Origin: Cydia pomonella | Taxonomy: Eukaryota > Arthropoda > Insecta > Lepidoptera > Tortricidae | NCBI RefSeq assembly: GCF_033807575.1 | Contig: NC_084723.1 | Span: forward strand, 6,391,247-6,455,246 | Reading direction: 5' to 3' | DNA length: 64,000 bases | Part shown: positions 30,883 through 40,958 of the stretch, piece after piece | Layout: each line of letters starts with the position of its first letter | Numbering within the stretch: position 1 is the first letter of the stretch | The notes under the pieces: model-generated | What the model saw: only the letters and a program-made list of their open reading frames with translations | The model's database searches: none | What the model was told of the DNA's origin: nothing | Translations under genes and position numbers: made by a program

Positions 30883-32410
30883 TATCAAAAGTTTACAGTT
30901 CTTCTTCAACAGTTCTTTATACTCCGAGCCTGTATACTTACCTATAAAAACGAGATTGGAACGGAATCGCACATCGATATGCTAAAAAACGCACTATTAT
31001 ACTAAAAAAAAAACAAAACTAAGTTTGCTAGGAGATTCAGCAGCTATGGGTACGCATCATCAGTGTACCTACAATTCAATGGTAAATTCTGAGGGTAAAA
31101 TACTACAACATCAAGGAGCTCCCTGTTACACAAGAAAAGCGAGTTATTTGTGACTAGTTGCTATCGATTATAATATAGTACATTGTGCAACGAGGGGAGT
31201 AAATGAATATTTGGATACGAGGGCGGTAATTAAAGATCCGAGTTTGCAATATTGTCTGCGAAAAAAAAAACTTAATTTTAAGCGAAATATTTCATATTAA
31301 ACATTCGTCCGCCATTTTGTAATTTCTTGACAGGTTAGGCATCGAAGGCACAGACCTATTCGGCATTCAGCCACGATTGAAAATTATTTAAAAATATTTT
31401 GAACGGCTTTTAAATTAATCAAATTAAACAATTTTAAACATAAACAAAAATATTAAATTATAAACGTCACTATTTTCAAAGTAAAACTAATTTATGCTAC
31501 GTGTTTTCTATAGCTTTTTTTCTCACAATCCATAACTCCCGTGGGAACAAAATAGGCCTTTGTCCTTCAGTAGACCTGCATGAAATAAGATCTTTTTCGA
31601 GCAAGTGACATGAAAAGATTATAGTTAGTACAGTGGTGATACACGCTTGTATGGAGAATTAAACATATAATATTACGTCAACATGTCATAATTTTGCTCA
31701 TAATATGTTGTAGTAATTTATGTTGCATAACTAACACAAACATGTATCCTTCCACTTAGCCTTAAGGGACTTGACTGACAGGCTGACTAACGAAAATTCT
31801 TAGTAGCTAAGTTTAAATAGTATATATATCTTTGATAGTAGTATCTTTATTTGTAGGCATAATTAATAGTTTTTAATTTACGAGTATCAACTGGTTGCCC
31901 AAGATACAGGCTATGCCCCCTTTGGAGACCGCTGTTCAAACTGTTTTTTATAAAAGAATCGCTGTATGCATGGAACCTAGACTTCATGTATGTTCGCCAC
32001 TGTTGAACCCATTTTTGTGTGTGCAATAATAAATTATTTTTTCATTTTTGTCCTCCACAATACACACACAACTCCAGTAAATCACCCACAGCTACCCCCC
32101 CCCCCCCTCCCACCCTCCTTTAAAGAAATCACTGCTAAAGAGGAATGTTAACACGAAATGCCGGCAATCCTTTCTTTTCTCCAATTTTTCACGCGATTTC
32201 CTGGCAAACAATGGAATACCACACTTGTAATACCGTCAACGTGGCACTATTGGTATAGTCATAAGGTTTGGTTTGGTATGGACGGGGTGAAAAAGTTCGC
32301 TGTGAATACAAGTTGATCAATGTTTGAAGTAGTCTTTTGTTTGGCAATTGCAATGGAAATGGATTTTAGATTTGCCATGTATAATACATAATATAAATGG
32401 ATTGTCGGTA
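30883..32410. other. AT-rich stretch with a poly-C tract
   Basis: No exon seen. A run of 13 C followed by C-rich sequence lies at 32095-32117. The rest was not assigned. Confidence 0.35.
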
Positions 32411-32414
32411 TTTA

Positions 32415-32605
32415 AATAAAGAGACCGGGCTTCGCTCGGAAAACATACAAAGGCTCAAAAATGCGCATTTTCCCAGAGACAAGACTTAGTCTAGCTAGAT
32501 TCATTTTTCGCCCCCGAAATCCCCATATAGCAAATTTCTCATAGGTGTTAAATTTTTCGCTCCCGAAATGCCCATATAGCAAATTTCTCGTAGGTGTTAA
32601 ATTCG
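32415..32605 (-). repeat. Interspersed repeat family L, copy 2 with internal duplication
   Basis: It starts GAGACCGGGCTTCGCTCGG and has AATGCGCATTTTCCCAGAGA. The segment TTTTTCGC.CCCGAAAT.CCCATATAGCAAATTTCTC.TAGGTGTTAAA then occurs twice in tandem (about 32506 and 32549, 43-bp period). Confidence 0.65.
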
Positions 32606-32633
32606 ACATTAAGATGGAATTATACAACCTGTA

Positions 32634-32820
32634 CCCCTAGTGTAAATATTTTCGACAGCGAAACGTTACGTACGCGTTTGCGTTAAGTGTCATTTTGTAT
32701 GAGATTTTTGACTATCCAAACTGTTCCGCTTGGCGCGCTGTTCAAAAATCCATACAAAATGAGTCTTAACGCAAACGCATACCTCACGTTTCGCTATATC
32801 GACTAAATTTACACTAGGGG
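32634..32820. mobile_element. Foldback MITE with CCCCTAGTGTAAAT ends
   Basis: Arms of about 80 bp run inward from CCCCTAGTGTAAAT and ATTTACACTAGGGG, through GCGAAACG, GCGTTTGCGTTAAG and TTTTGTATG, to a GC-rich loop of about 30 bp. It is 187 bp in total. Confidence 0.8.
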
Positions 32821-32854
32821 CACTGATCGTCCATACAAAAAGAAAACGTTTTTC

Positions 32855-33080
32855 CACTTATAAATATTTTCCATTCTCCATGACTTTTACGTATGTTATT
32901 GATGAAAAACTCGATGAAAAACTAGGTGTCTAGGTTTTCCTTTAAAGCGAAACCTTCAAACCTAGAATATATGATGCTGAAGTGATCGACATCAAATTCA
33001 AAGTGATTTGTTAAGATTAAATAAGTGGAAACCGTTTTCTCCCGAAATGGAATTTCATAGAAAAAAAGTACCGTTAAATA
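32855..33080 (-). mobile_element. Repeat family J, copy 3
   Basis: Reverse complement of 30600-30795: AAAACTAGGTGTCTAGGTTTTCC, TGAAGTGATCGACATCAAAT and ACCGTTTTCTCCCGAAATGG. Confidence 0.7.
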
Positions 33081-34450
33081 CTAGCAACCAACAATGTTAT
33101 ACATCTCAAGAATCAGTCTATTGATGATGCAAATCGCATGAAAATCCGTTCAGTAGTTTTTGAGTTTATCGCGAATATACAGGCAGACGCGGCGAAGGAC
33201 TTAGTTTTATAAGGTGTTGCAGATCAACGACGAAATAATCTAAGTGGGTTTTAATGTAAGTTAACGTTAACTCTGGAGTACCTGAAATCCTGAAATCTAG
33301 CTTTAAATTGCAATATATTCAAGCGTTCAAATCGCGGTCAAAAGTTTTCGGATAAAAAACAAACGAACTCAGAATTTTAAATCAAATTGAAACTGAACAA
33401 ACGAAAAAGTTTACAGAAAATTTTTGATTTCGTTTTGTTCTGGAGATATTGAAATTCAAAGCGAAATTATGTGCCCGAATAGAGCCCAAATGAAGAAGAT
33501 ATTAAGTGCCTAAGCTAATATTTTCCTTGCTCAACGAGCTCATGAAATAAACCAGTATAAACGTGTCCATAAGATTAATTTAAGAAATTTAATTGCCTTT
33601 TCATTTATTATTTATATGACTACTTATGAGTGGAGAAGAGGCCAGGAGAACCATTGGCGAATCGGAATTATCATCTTCTACCGATGTACTTGTATTTTCT
33701 TAAAAAAAACATATTTGCGGGTATTCACAAGTGGGCGATGAAATAATAAGATGTCGTGATGGCCAATAGTTGTTTTTAATTAACAGTACCAATTACACAT
33801 CACAATAACTTAAGATTACTTCGATTTAAATGGATTACAAATAAACAATTATAAAGAAACGTGGCGATCCCAGAGATGATGTCACGTCACGACTGCTCTG
33901 GTCGACCGCTTCAATCATAATGCCACCGGGTTTCTGTCTGCCCTTCTTCACCGTCAACTGTCATTGTCAAGTTGACAGCTCCCCAACGCCATACCTGATT
34001 TCGTCCCGGCAACTACATGACGTTTCTTAAGTTACAATTCGATCATGTTTTACAATTTGTTATCGTTCCGATAGATGGCATAACTCCGACATATAAGTCT
34101 GTTTCAAACTTTTCAATGAAAATGAAAATATTCTAATACGAGTTCTGCTTACCTACCCACTAATCAAAATATTTAAGTCGGTAAAACGCATAGCAGAAGG
34201 AATTTCGTAGATTGAGCCTTCTGTTCCATCTCTTTCGCACGCGGATAATTATATTGCTCTCCTGCTCGCACAGTGTCTCTTCACCGTGAATCTTTCAAAA
34301 CTGATAATCTAGTAGTATGATTATTTATAGGTGTATAGTAATATATGTATATGTAGGTGTATATATGTGTATCATAATCTTTATATATACAATCATTTGA
34401 TTTGTGTATTTTCATCTCGATATCTACAATCCTGCTCTAATTACAAGTTT
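33081..34450. other. Mostly unassigned; one repeat scrap and an AT microsatellite
   Basis: 33135-33225 (AAAATCCGTTCAGTAGTTTTTGAG, then CAGGCAGACGCGGCG) looks like a common lepidopteran repeat end. 34325-34395 is an imperfect (TATG)n tract. No exon seen. Confidence 0.35.
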
Positions 34451-34454
34451 TTGT

Positions 34455-34520
34455 TTGACCCCATGGCTGACTGGTAGAGAGTGCCTTAAAGCTAAAGGCA
34501 TTATAAATAAATAAGTATAC
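34455..34520 (+). repeat. LINE 3' end with GACTGGTAGAGA hairpin
   Basis: GACTGGTAGAGAGTGCCTT, AAAGCT, AAGGCATT, then (ATAA)n. The stem TGCCTT/AAGGCA is intact. It is the same type as 62300-62415. Confidence 0.7.
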
Positions 34521-34915
34521 CTCTAGATAATAAAACCCGAGATCCGACTAACACCAGTCCTGGATTCGTTTATAATGGTCTTGTTACCTTTTGTAACGGT
34601 AAATTCGTGCCTAACAATTTGCTAAGACAAATTATGCAAAATGTTTTCGATGCATAACTGATGGGCTGAAGGGTTTGAGCTTAGGAGATTATACAAACAC
34701 CGAGTTATATCTTTTATTTATTTTAATAAATGCTAGGGAATATTCTACTTTATCAAACGTAAATTAATGAATAGTATACTCGTAATATATATAATTAGTC
34801 ATTTAAAAACTATCATGTTAAAACCAAGGCTGTTACTTTTATTAAACAGATAAATAGTTAAGGAATATATTTCCTTTATTTATCCACACATAAAATAAGA
34901 CAAATGCAACGTTGT

Positions 34916-35768
34916 TGTTTTTAGGGTTCCGTAGCCAAATGGCAAAAAACGGAACCCCTATAGATTCGTCATGTCCGTCTGTCTGTCCGTTTATGTCACA
35001 GCCACTTTTATGCGAAACTATAAGAGCTATACTGTTCAAACTTGGTAAGTAGATGTATTCTATGAACCGCATTAAGATTTTTACACAAAAATAGAAAAAA
35101 AAAAACAATAAATTTTGGGGGTTCCCCATTGTTAGAACTGAAACTCAAAAAATCTTTTTTCATCAAACCCATACGTGTGGGGTATCTATGGATAGGTCTT
35201 TAAAAATGATATTGAGGTTTCTAATATCATTTTTTTCTTAACTGAATAGTTTGCGCGAGAGACACTTCCAAAGTGGTAAAATGTGTGTCCCCCCCCCCCC
35301 CTGTAACTTCTAAAATAACAGAATGAAAAATCTAAAAAAAATATATGAGATACATTGCCATGCAAACTTCCACCGAAAATTGGTTTGAACGAGATCTAGT
35401 AAGTAGTTTTTTTAATACGTAATAAAATTAAAAAAGAAATTTTTTTCATGAAACCCATACATGTGGGTTATCTATGGATAGGTCTTCAAAAATGATATTT
35501 AGGTTTCTAATATCATTTTTTTCTAAACTGAATAGTTTGCGCGAGAGACACTTCCAAAGTGAAAAAAAATGTGTTTTTTTCATTCTGTTATTTTAGAAGT
35601 TACAGCCTGTAACTTCTAAAATAACAGAATGAAAAATCTAAAAAAAATATATGATATACATTACCATGCAAACTTCCACCGAAAATTGGTTTGAACGAGA
35701 TCTAGTAAGAAGGTAATGGTACGGAACCCTTCATGGGCGAGTCCGACTCGCACTTGGCCGCTTTTTTT
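34916..35768 (+). mobile_element. GGTTCCGTA-family element, copy A, two internal 287-bp units
   Basis: 5' TTTTTAGGGTTCCGTAGCC with a (GTCT)n stretch, TTGGTAAGTAGATGTATTC and GGGGGTTCCCCATTG. Two tandem units of about 287 bp follow (TCATCAAACCCATAC.. to AATACGTA.. at about 35155-35440, and about 35440-35715). The 3' end is GGTACGGAACCCTTCATGG, the hairpin GCGAGT-CCG-ACTCGC (35737-35751) and ACTTGGCCGCTTTTTTT. Unit 1 has a run of 13 C at 35289-35301; unit 2 has a perfect palindrome there instead. No transposase frame; non-autonomous. The 3' hairpin resembles Helitron design, but the CTRR terminus is not evident, so the class is left open. Confidence 0.85.
35574..35636. repeat. Perfect 25-bp palindrome with 1-nt spacer
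   Basis: CATTCTGTTATTTTAGAAGT..TACAG (35581-35605), one C, then its exact reverse complement (35607-35631), extended by T5/A5. It replaces the poly-C tract of the sister repeat unit. Confidence 0.95.
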
Positions 35769-35923
35769 TAATGAAATGAACTTTTGAAATACAATGGAAT
35801 GGAAGACCATTTAATAGGTCTCTGGGCGGTTATAGGTTATGCAGATGAGTAAATTAAGCTTTAAACTCCTTATAGCCCTTAACTTTGAATATATTCCACA
35901 TAGGAGAGATGGACCTAATTGCT

Positions 35924-36051
35924 GATGTATTCCCATTTGCCTCCGCACCACGGCACCGCCGCCATACTTGAGGCAGGGACAAATAGGAATGATTTATATG
36001 CAGCGCCTATTCCTATCTGTGCTCGGCGGGGAAAAATGGGAATACACCTTA
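35924..36051. mobile_element. hAT-type MITE, second copy of the 12560 family
   Basis: TGTATTCCCATTTGC.. and ..AATGGGAATACACC are inverted ends. Internal AGGAATGATTTATATGCAGCGCCTATTCC matches. The flanking 8-mers differ, so it is older. Confidence 0.75.
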
Positions 36052-36289
36052 TTAATGTGTATGACTCAAATGCGATCATAAAACCTAACATAAGTCTATA
36101 CTTATGAATTTAAGTTCTCCTACCTACAACCTAACCTAGTACCTACAACCTAACGAATGTATAAATATAATTTGAGTTCTGAAAATATCTGCAGATTCAG
36201 CGGTAAAATTGTTATCTACTCGTATTCAATCCACTGAAATGAAATGCATTCTAGTAGCAAATATAGGGCTTTGGAAATAGGCTGTCTGG

Positions 36290-36590
36290 GAAAAGATACA
36301 CTAGATTTTAGCGTTAAGCCGGCCTCCTGGAATAGACGGCGCAGTTAAGGGTGGTGCACACTGGGGCAGCGGGAACAAATCTCTGTCAAATAATTATAAT
36401 AATTTATTTTCCATGTTATGTGTTTAGTACACAGACAGGGTGATTTTGTTATGTTTTCAGTAATAGTACATACATACACATATTTAAATTGCTTTACTGA
36501 TGTTAATTTATTTATTTTTAATCATGTACTTTACATTGTTATGTGTTGGACGTATGTCGTCCTTAATAAACGGATTTATTATTATAATAT
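36290..36590 (+). repeat. Probable LINE 3' UTR
   Basis: CTGTCTGGGAAAAGATACACTAG..TTAGCGTTAAGCCGGCC resembles the CTGGAAGAGATC hairpin region, and AATAAACGG plus (ATT)n closes it at 36565-36590. Weak. Confidence 0.35.
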
Positions 36591-36625
36591 AAGTTACAAG
36601 CTGTGCACGCCGTTGTGCACTCCGC

Positions 36626-37093
36626 CTAAGAGCGTTTCACATTGTCCGATCCGATATCGGATGTAGGATCCAACATCCACAATGTCGGAGCGCGAGGCGT
36701 ACTTGCAACGGTACGCCGCACACTTATGTACGAATTTGCAAGTGCGACAGAGAGGCAACACGTTGAAGGTGGTTTGTGAACTGTTTCACCTTTCACGCAC
36801 ACTTTAGCAAACATTTTACCTACAATACGCATACAAACAAAAATCATCGGCCCGACAGCTAACAGGGGATCCGACATGTCTGACGATAATGTCAGACATG
36901 TCGGAAGGGCCTATGAGAAATACAACTGTCAGAAAGCTCCCTGTGCATTAAGTCCAGCTTGTTTGCGTTTATTTTGCCATGCAGATTTCTTAAATCATTA
37001 AATAAATACCTACCTACAGAAAAAAATCATGTCATACATTTTCCTTTTATCCGATATCCGACATTAGATTGCACAATGTGATAACGCTCTAAG
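36626..37093. mobile_element. MITE with CTAAGAGCGTT ends and inner 14-bp hairpin
   Basis: CTAAGAGCGTTTCACATTGTCCGAT..CGATATCGGATGT at the left is inverted at 37052-37093 (ATCCGATATCCGACATTAG..ATTGCACAATGTGATAACGCTCTAAG). The perfect hairpin CCGACATGTCTGAC-GATAAT-GTCAGACATGTCGG lies at 36871-36904. Confidence 0.8.
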
Positions 37094-37271
37094 AATACAA
37101 GCGGCCTGGATACAATTTAGTATCTATTTGTGATCTGGAAAACTCTAGACGTAGATATTTTAAAATAAGTTCTCCGTAAAGAAATGTTACATGAGATTTA
37201 CTTAAAGGAGCATAATATATTACTTATATTAGTTTCAATGGATGGTATCAAGTAAAGATGATGGGCCAAAC

Positions 37272-37482
37272 GGCCCGATTCGAAGAATGATTAAGACACG
37301 TTTAACAAATCGAAAAGAATCTTGGAAAGATCTTTAAAATATCGATAACTAAACGTCCTGTCAAAATTGACGTTTATTTCGATTTCGCTGTGATCCCAAT
37401 AAGATCTATCTACGATATTTCTAACACCAAAGCGACATTGGTTGTCCGAATCGAGCTGCTTCTGTCAATTATACGACATAAT
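37272..37482. mobile_element. MITE family P, copy 2 (right end lost)
   Basis: GGCCCGATTCGAAGAATGATTAAGACACGTTTAA through TCAATTATACGACATA matches 19698-19900. The right inverted end is missing. Confidence 0.7.
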
Positions 37483-37557
37483 ATTAGAAAAAGGTCACTT
37501 CTGTGTACAATATCATACAAATTAACAACTCTGGTACATATCTATCCCGTTTTTCTT

Positions 37558-38440
37558 ATTAGGGTTCCGTAGCCAAATGGCAAAAAACGGAACCCTTATA
37601 GATTCGTCATGTCCGTCTGTCTGTCCGATTATATCACAGCCACTTTTTCCCGAAATTATAAGAGCTATACTGTTCAAACTTGGTAAGTAGATGTATTCTA
37701 TGAACCGCATTAAGATTTTTACACAAAAATAGAAAAAAAAAACAGTAAGTTTTGGGGGTTCCCCATACTTAGAACTGAAACTCAAAAAATCTTTTTTCAT
37801 CAAACCCATACGTGTGGGGTATCTATGGATAAAAAAAATAAAAAAAAAATAATTCAGCCTATATACGTCCCACTGCTGGGCACAGGCCTCCTCTCATGTG
37901 CGAGAGGGCTCGGGCTATAGTCCCCACGCTAGCCCGATGCGGATTGGGGACTTCACATACACCTTTGAATTTCTTCGCAGATGTATTGCAGGTTTCCTCA
38001 CGATGTTTTCCTTCACCGAAAAGCTAGTGGTAAATATCAAATGATATTTCGTACATAAGTTCCGAAAAACTCATTGGTACGAGCCAGGATTTGAACCCGC
38101 GACCTCCGGATTGAAAGTCGGACGTCATATCCACTCGGCCACCACTGCTTAATCTATGCTCTGCTCTATCTATGGATAGCTCTTCAAAAATGATATTTAG
38201 GTTTCTAATATCAGTTTTTTCTAAACTGAATAGTTTGCGCGAGAGACACTTCCAAAGTGAAAAAATGTGTGTCCCCCCCTGTAACTTCTGAAATAACAGA
38301 ATGAAAAATCTAAAAAACATATATGATATACATTACCATGCAAACTTTCACCGAAAATTGGTTTGAAGGAGATCAGTCTAGTAAGTAGTCTAGGAACCCT
38401 TCATGGGCGAGTCCGACTCGCACTTGGCCGCTTTTTTTGA
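37558..38440 (+). mobile_element. GGTTCCGTA-family element, copy B, one 287-bp unit, interrupted by a SINE
   Basis: 5' TTAGGGTTCCGTAGCCAAATGG and 3' GGGCGAGTCCGACTCGCACTTGGCCGCTTTTTTT are both present. Only one internal unit occurs (C-run of 7 at about 38272). The SINE at 37832-38166 splits it at TATCTATGGATA. Confidence 0.87.
37832..38166 (-). mobile_element. SINE family A with LINE-type tail 1, nested, 12-bp TSD
   Basis: TATCTATGGATA flanks both sides (37820-37831 and 38167-38178). On the minus strand the head has an A box TGGCCGAGTGG and B box GGTTCAAATCC, then ACCAATGAGTTTTTCGGAAC, ATCATTTGATATTTACCA and TCGTGAGGAAACC. The tail is GAGGCCTGTGCCCAGCAGTGGGACGTATATAGGCTGAATT, ending in a T-rich run. 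It was presumably mobilised by a LINE sharing that tail. Confidence 0.92.
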
Positions 38441-39115
38441 GTCTCAAGTACCCACCTACTACATAAATGTATTCTGCCTGTAAGGTTGTAAGTGTAGCGT
38501 AAAAATTGCTTTAGATTCCCTTAACTTTGCTATGTCTACAGGAAAGACGCGAACGAGATAACTACACTATAAAATATGACACTGATCGACATTTTTCACC
38601 TCTGGAAAACCTTTCGAAAGGTATACACAAGGAAGTTTCCCTGTCCCTCTGTCTCAAAATCTGTCTATCCTATGCCAATCAATTTGTCCTACGCACTACC
38701 GCTTAAGGTGAGAATAAAATGTGTACTGTATAGGTACTATAGGTAGGTACACAGTAGCCTTAAGCCTTAATTCGTTTACATATACAGTTTTATTAAATTT
38801 CACTGCGTTTTTCTTCAAAAGTGTGAAATAAAGCTATAATTAATTTAATACAGGAATTCGGCAAGAAATGCTTGTTTCACAACTTTTGGACTTCAAATAC
38901 TGAATGTTTTGGACAGAGAGCTGGCAAACAAATTAAAGTTAACTGTTTATTTTCAAATCAATTAATCTTCTAGCTTAAAGCCTTTTCATGACTTGGCAGT
39001 AAGGAATCGATGTGATATCAGTGGGCGCGAAAATGACAATTAAAATGTTGTTATCTGCATCTGTGTTTATTCTCATTATCTTTTCTGATCTATATATGCT
39101 CCCTTTTCGGCCACG
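38441..39115. other. Unique stretch, nothing recognised
   Basis: No exon or shared repeat identified. Confidence 0.35.
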
Positions 39116-39119
39116 GCGA

Positions 39120-39352
39120 CTGCTTTATCTCCTTTGTTGGCGTTCATGCGCTCTCGTGTGGCTGACGTAGCCGATCTTGTTGGCAAAGACCCGTGCGCAC
39201 AACGGGCACGAGAGAGCACCATCAACATAATTATAACTGATCACCGCTGGTGGTCGGGCTTTCAGCTCATCCCTCTTGTCGTCCAGTTCTGTTCGACGAC
39301 GGGATTCAAAACGATCCGTCCTTTTCCGATATACTACCGGGCACCATACAAG
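39120..39352 (-). pseudogene. C-terminal C2H2 finger, probably LINE-derived
   Basis: The minus-strand frame (RTDRFESRRRTELDDKRDEL.. then LSCPLCARVFANKIGYVSHTRAH and ERQQRR, stop) ends in a C-x2-C-x12-H-x3-H finger. A single such finger at the very C-terminus, after an Arg/Lys-rich stretch, is common in arthropod non-LTR retrotransposon polyproteins. No introns or upstream exon were seen, so a host zinc-finger gene is less likely. Confidence 0.5.
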
Positions 39353-39432
39353 AATTACAAGATTTGATTTCTGTAAAAAAATATCGCTGATTGTGATAGG
39401 TGGAATAAATACCAAAGATATCAGAATCTACG

Positions 39433-39549
39433 TAGGAACTTAGGCCTACACTAGATCGGGCTAGGATGGTTACGCTTTTGCCGTTTCTTATAACAAGTAT
39501 CTACGAGAGTAACGCAATCAGGTCCCAATAAGCGATTAAAGTGCAACCA
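39433..39549. repeat. Left part of the family D composite
   Basis: GATCGGGCTAGGATGGTTACG..AACAGTAGTGGCAGCATGG leads into the first hairpin unit. AGCGATTAAAGTGCAACCAC is unassigned. Confidence 0.45.
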
Positions 39550-39802
39550 CAACAGTAGTGGCAGCATGGTTCCATTTTTATCCCTTGTCACTATGCCCGT
39601 CACTTTCACGCTTATACCTGTTAGAACATGATAGGCGTGGTGACTAATGATGAAGAGCCGACCATCTTAGCCCTACAGCGGCGGTATCATGGTTCCATTT
39701 TTATCACTTGTCACTATGCCCGTCACTTTCGCGCTTACATACTTGTTAGAAAGTGACAGGCATGGTGACAAATGATAAAGAGCCGACCATCTTAGCCCTA
39801 CA
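39550..39802. mobile_element. Tandem dimer of hairpin MITE family D (123-bp period)
   Basis: CATGGTTCCATTTTTATC begins at 39565 and again at 39688. Each unit folds: TATCACTTGTCACTATGCCC..GTCACTTTC pairs with GAAAGTGACAGGCATGGTGACAAATGATA around an 18-nt loop. Both end GAGCCGACCATCTTAGCCCTACAG. Confidence 0.85.
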
Positions 39803-39913
39803 GGATACAATCGTATTATGTATGCAAATTTTAGCTCAATTGGAAATCAGGAAGTGGGTCAAATTTAGCTTCCAAGACATAACACAAAATAACATACATA
39901 CTAACAGGGCAAG

Positions 39914-40017
39914 TTAAATAATAGTAGTTTATGTGACTGATATATAACGAAAGGCATTAAAATACGAGTGTGGGTTTATGAAACGAGTGAAATGAGTCAC
40001 ATAAACTACTATTATTA
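39914..40017. mobile_element. MITE with perfect 22-bp ends (family V)
   Basis: AATAATAGTAGTTTATGTGA..CT is exactly inverted as AG..TCACATAAACTACTATTATT. The interior holds GGCATTAAAATACGAGTGTGGGTTTA. A diverged copy lies at 44955. Confidence 0.88.
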
Positions 40018-40048
40018 AAAAAAAAAACTTTTTTTTGAAGCAAATTTA

Positions 40049-40405
40049 TAGCGTGATGTCATTTTTGAAAAAATGACATCACGCTACATAGAGAATGATT
40101 CCAATTAGTCTTTTCGAAATAATTAATTATTTGTCAACCTCTTTGATATAGATACACTACAATCAGTACAGAAACGTCTAAGTAACTTTCATCTTATTGT
40201 CACTCAACCAAATATGTATTAAACAATTTCATACATATGTTTGATTTTTAAAATTGTATTTTACGTAACAAGTATTTATTTTTCTGCGCGTCAATAGGTA
40301 AGTTATCTAAATTTGTAGTGCTATAAAAAAACTCCCTGTATGTTAAATTACGTCATTTTTGCGTCAACGGCATGAAATGTACGGGCCCTGCTTATAATAT
40401 TGATG
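40049..40405 (-). mobile_element. MITE family W, copy 1, one end replaced by a palindrome
   Basis: In reverse: GGGCCCGTACATTTCATGCCGTTGACGCAAAAATGACG, AACATACAGGGAGTTTTTTTATAG, TTGAGTGACAATAAGATGAAAG, GACTAATTGGAATCATTC and TAGCGTGATGTCATTTTT. These match 56893-57344. The far end is a perfect 18-bp palindrome (40049-40086) in place of the inverted terminus. Confidence 0.75.
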
Positions 40406-40639
40406 TAGATAAAACCTTGTAAAAGTGGTTTAGCTTTTGGTAAGGGCAAAGTCGATATTTAGGTCGAACCATAGTAGTCTCATTCGATATGTAATAAAAC
40501 CACTAGAGTAATAAGGATAGACATATGTAAAAACAATAAGGTAAGAGTGATATAGCGCTTTGCGAATAAAGATACTTCCAATATGTCGTTGTTTCAATAA
40601 GCAAGAAACGATTCTGTCGTTGTAAGAATGACTCACTCT

Positions 40640-40958
40640 AGTCCTATTGTCGAATGCCGGTGTATTTCATATCGGCTTGAATCCTTGGCGCTATGTTGAG
40701 ATGTAGCCTGGCTCTGTATTTTCTATCGTGTGTATAACGGAGAGTGCTCCGACGAATTGTTCGGATTAAACCCATCATCACCACTTAGATGGTTGGCAGT
40801 CTACAACATTACGTTTCTCCAGAAACGTTCTGCCTTGCATAGCTAAACTGTGTAATGAGCTGTCACTCGCGGTCTTTCCGGACCGATACGATCTTCAAAC
40901 CTTTAAGAAAAGATCATACTCCAATGATAAAGGCCGTTTGCTGGTTTAGCTCCTATAT
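40640..40958 (+). pseudogene. Jockey-clade LINE fragment, second copy
   Basis: It shares GCCGGTGTATTTC.TATCGGCTTGAATCCTTGGCG, TGTGTATAACGGAGAGTGCTC, GAATTGTTCGGATTAA, GATGGTTGGCAGTC, GTTTCTCCAGAAACGTTCTGCC, AAACTGTG.AATGAGCTGTC and CTTCAAACCTTTAAGAAAAG with 16280-16580. It has more deletions and is inactive. Confidence 0.8.

Noticed and set aside
32095..32117. Poly-C tract as a regulatory G-quadruplex
   Set aside because: A single homopolymer run with no nearby gene; too little to support function.
12462..36107. Conserved peptide (NDLY.APIPI..MGIHL) in frames at 12462-12662 (-) and 35919-36107 (+)
   Set aside because: The shared residues are encoded by a palindromic hAT MITE. Conservation is of the transposon DNA, and the frames run into unrelated flanks.
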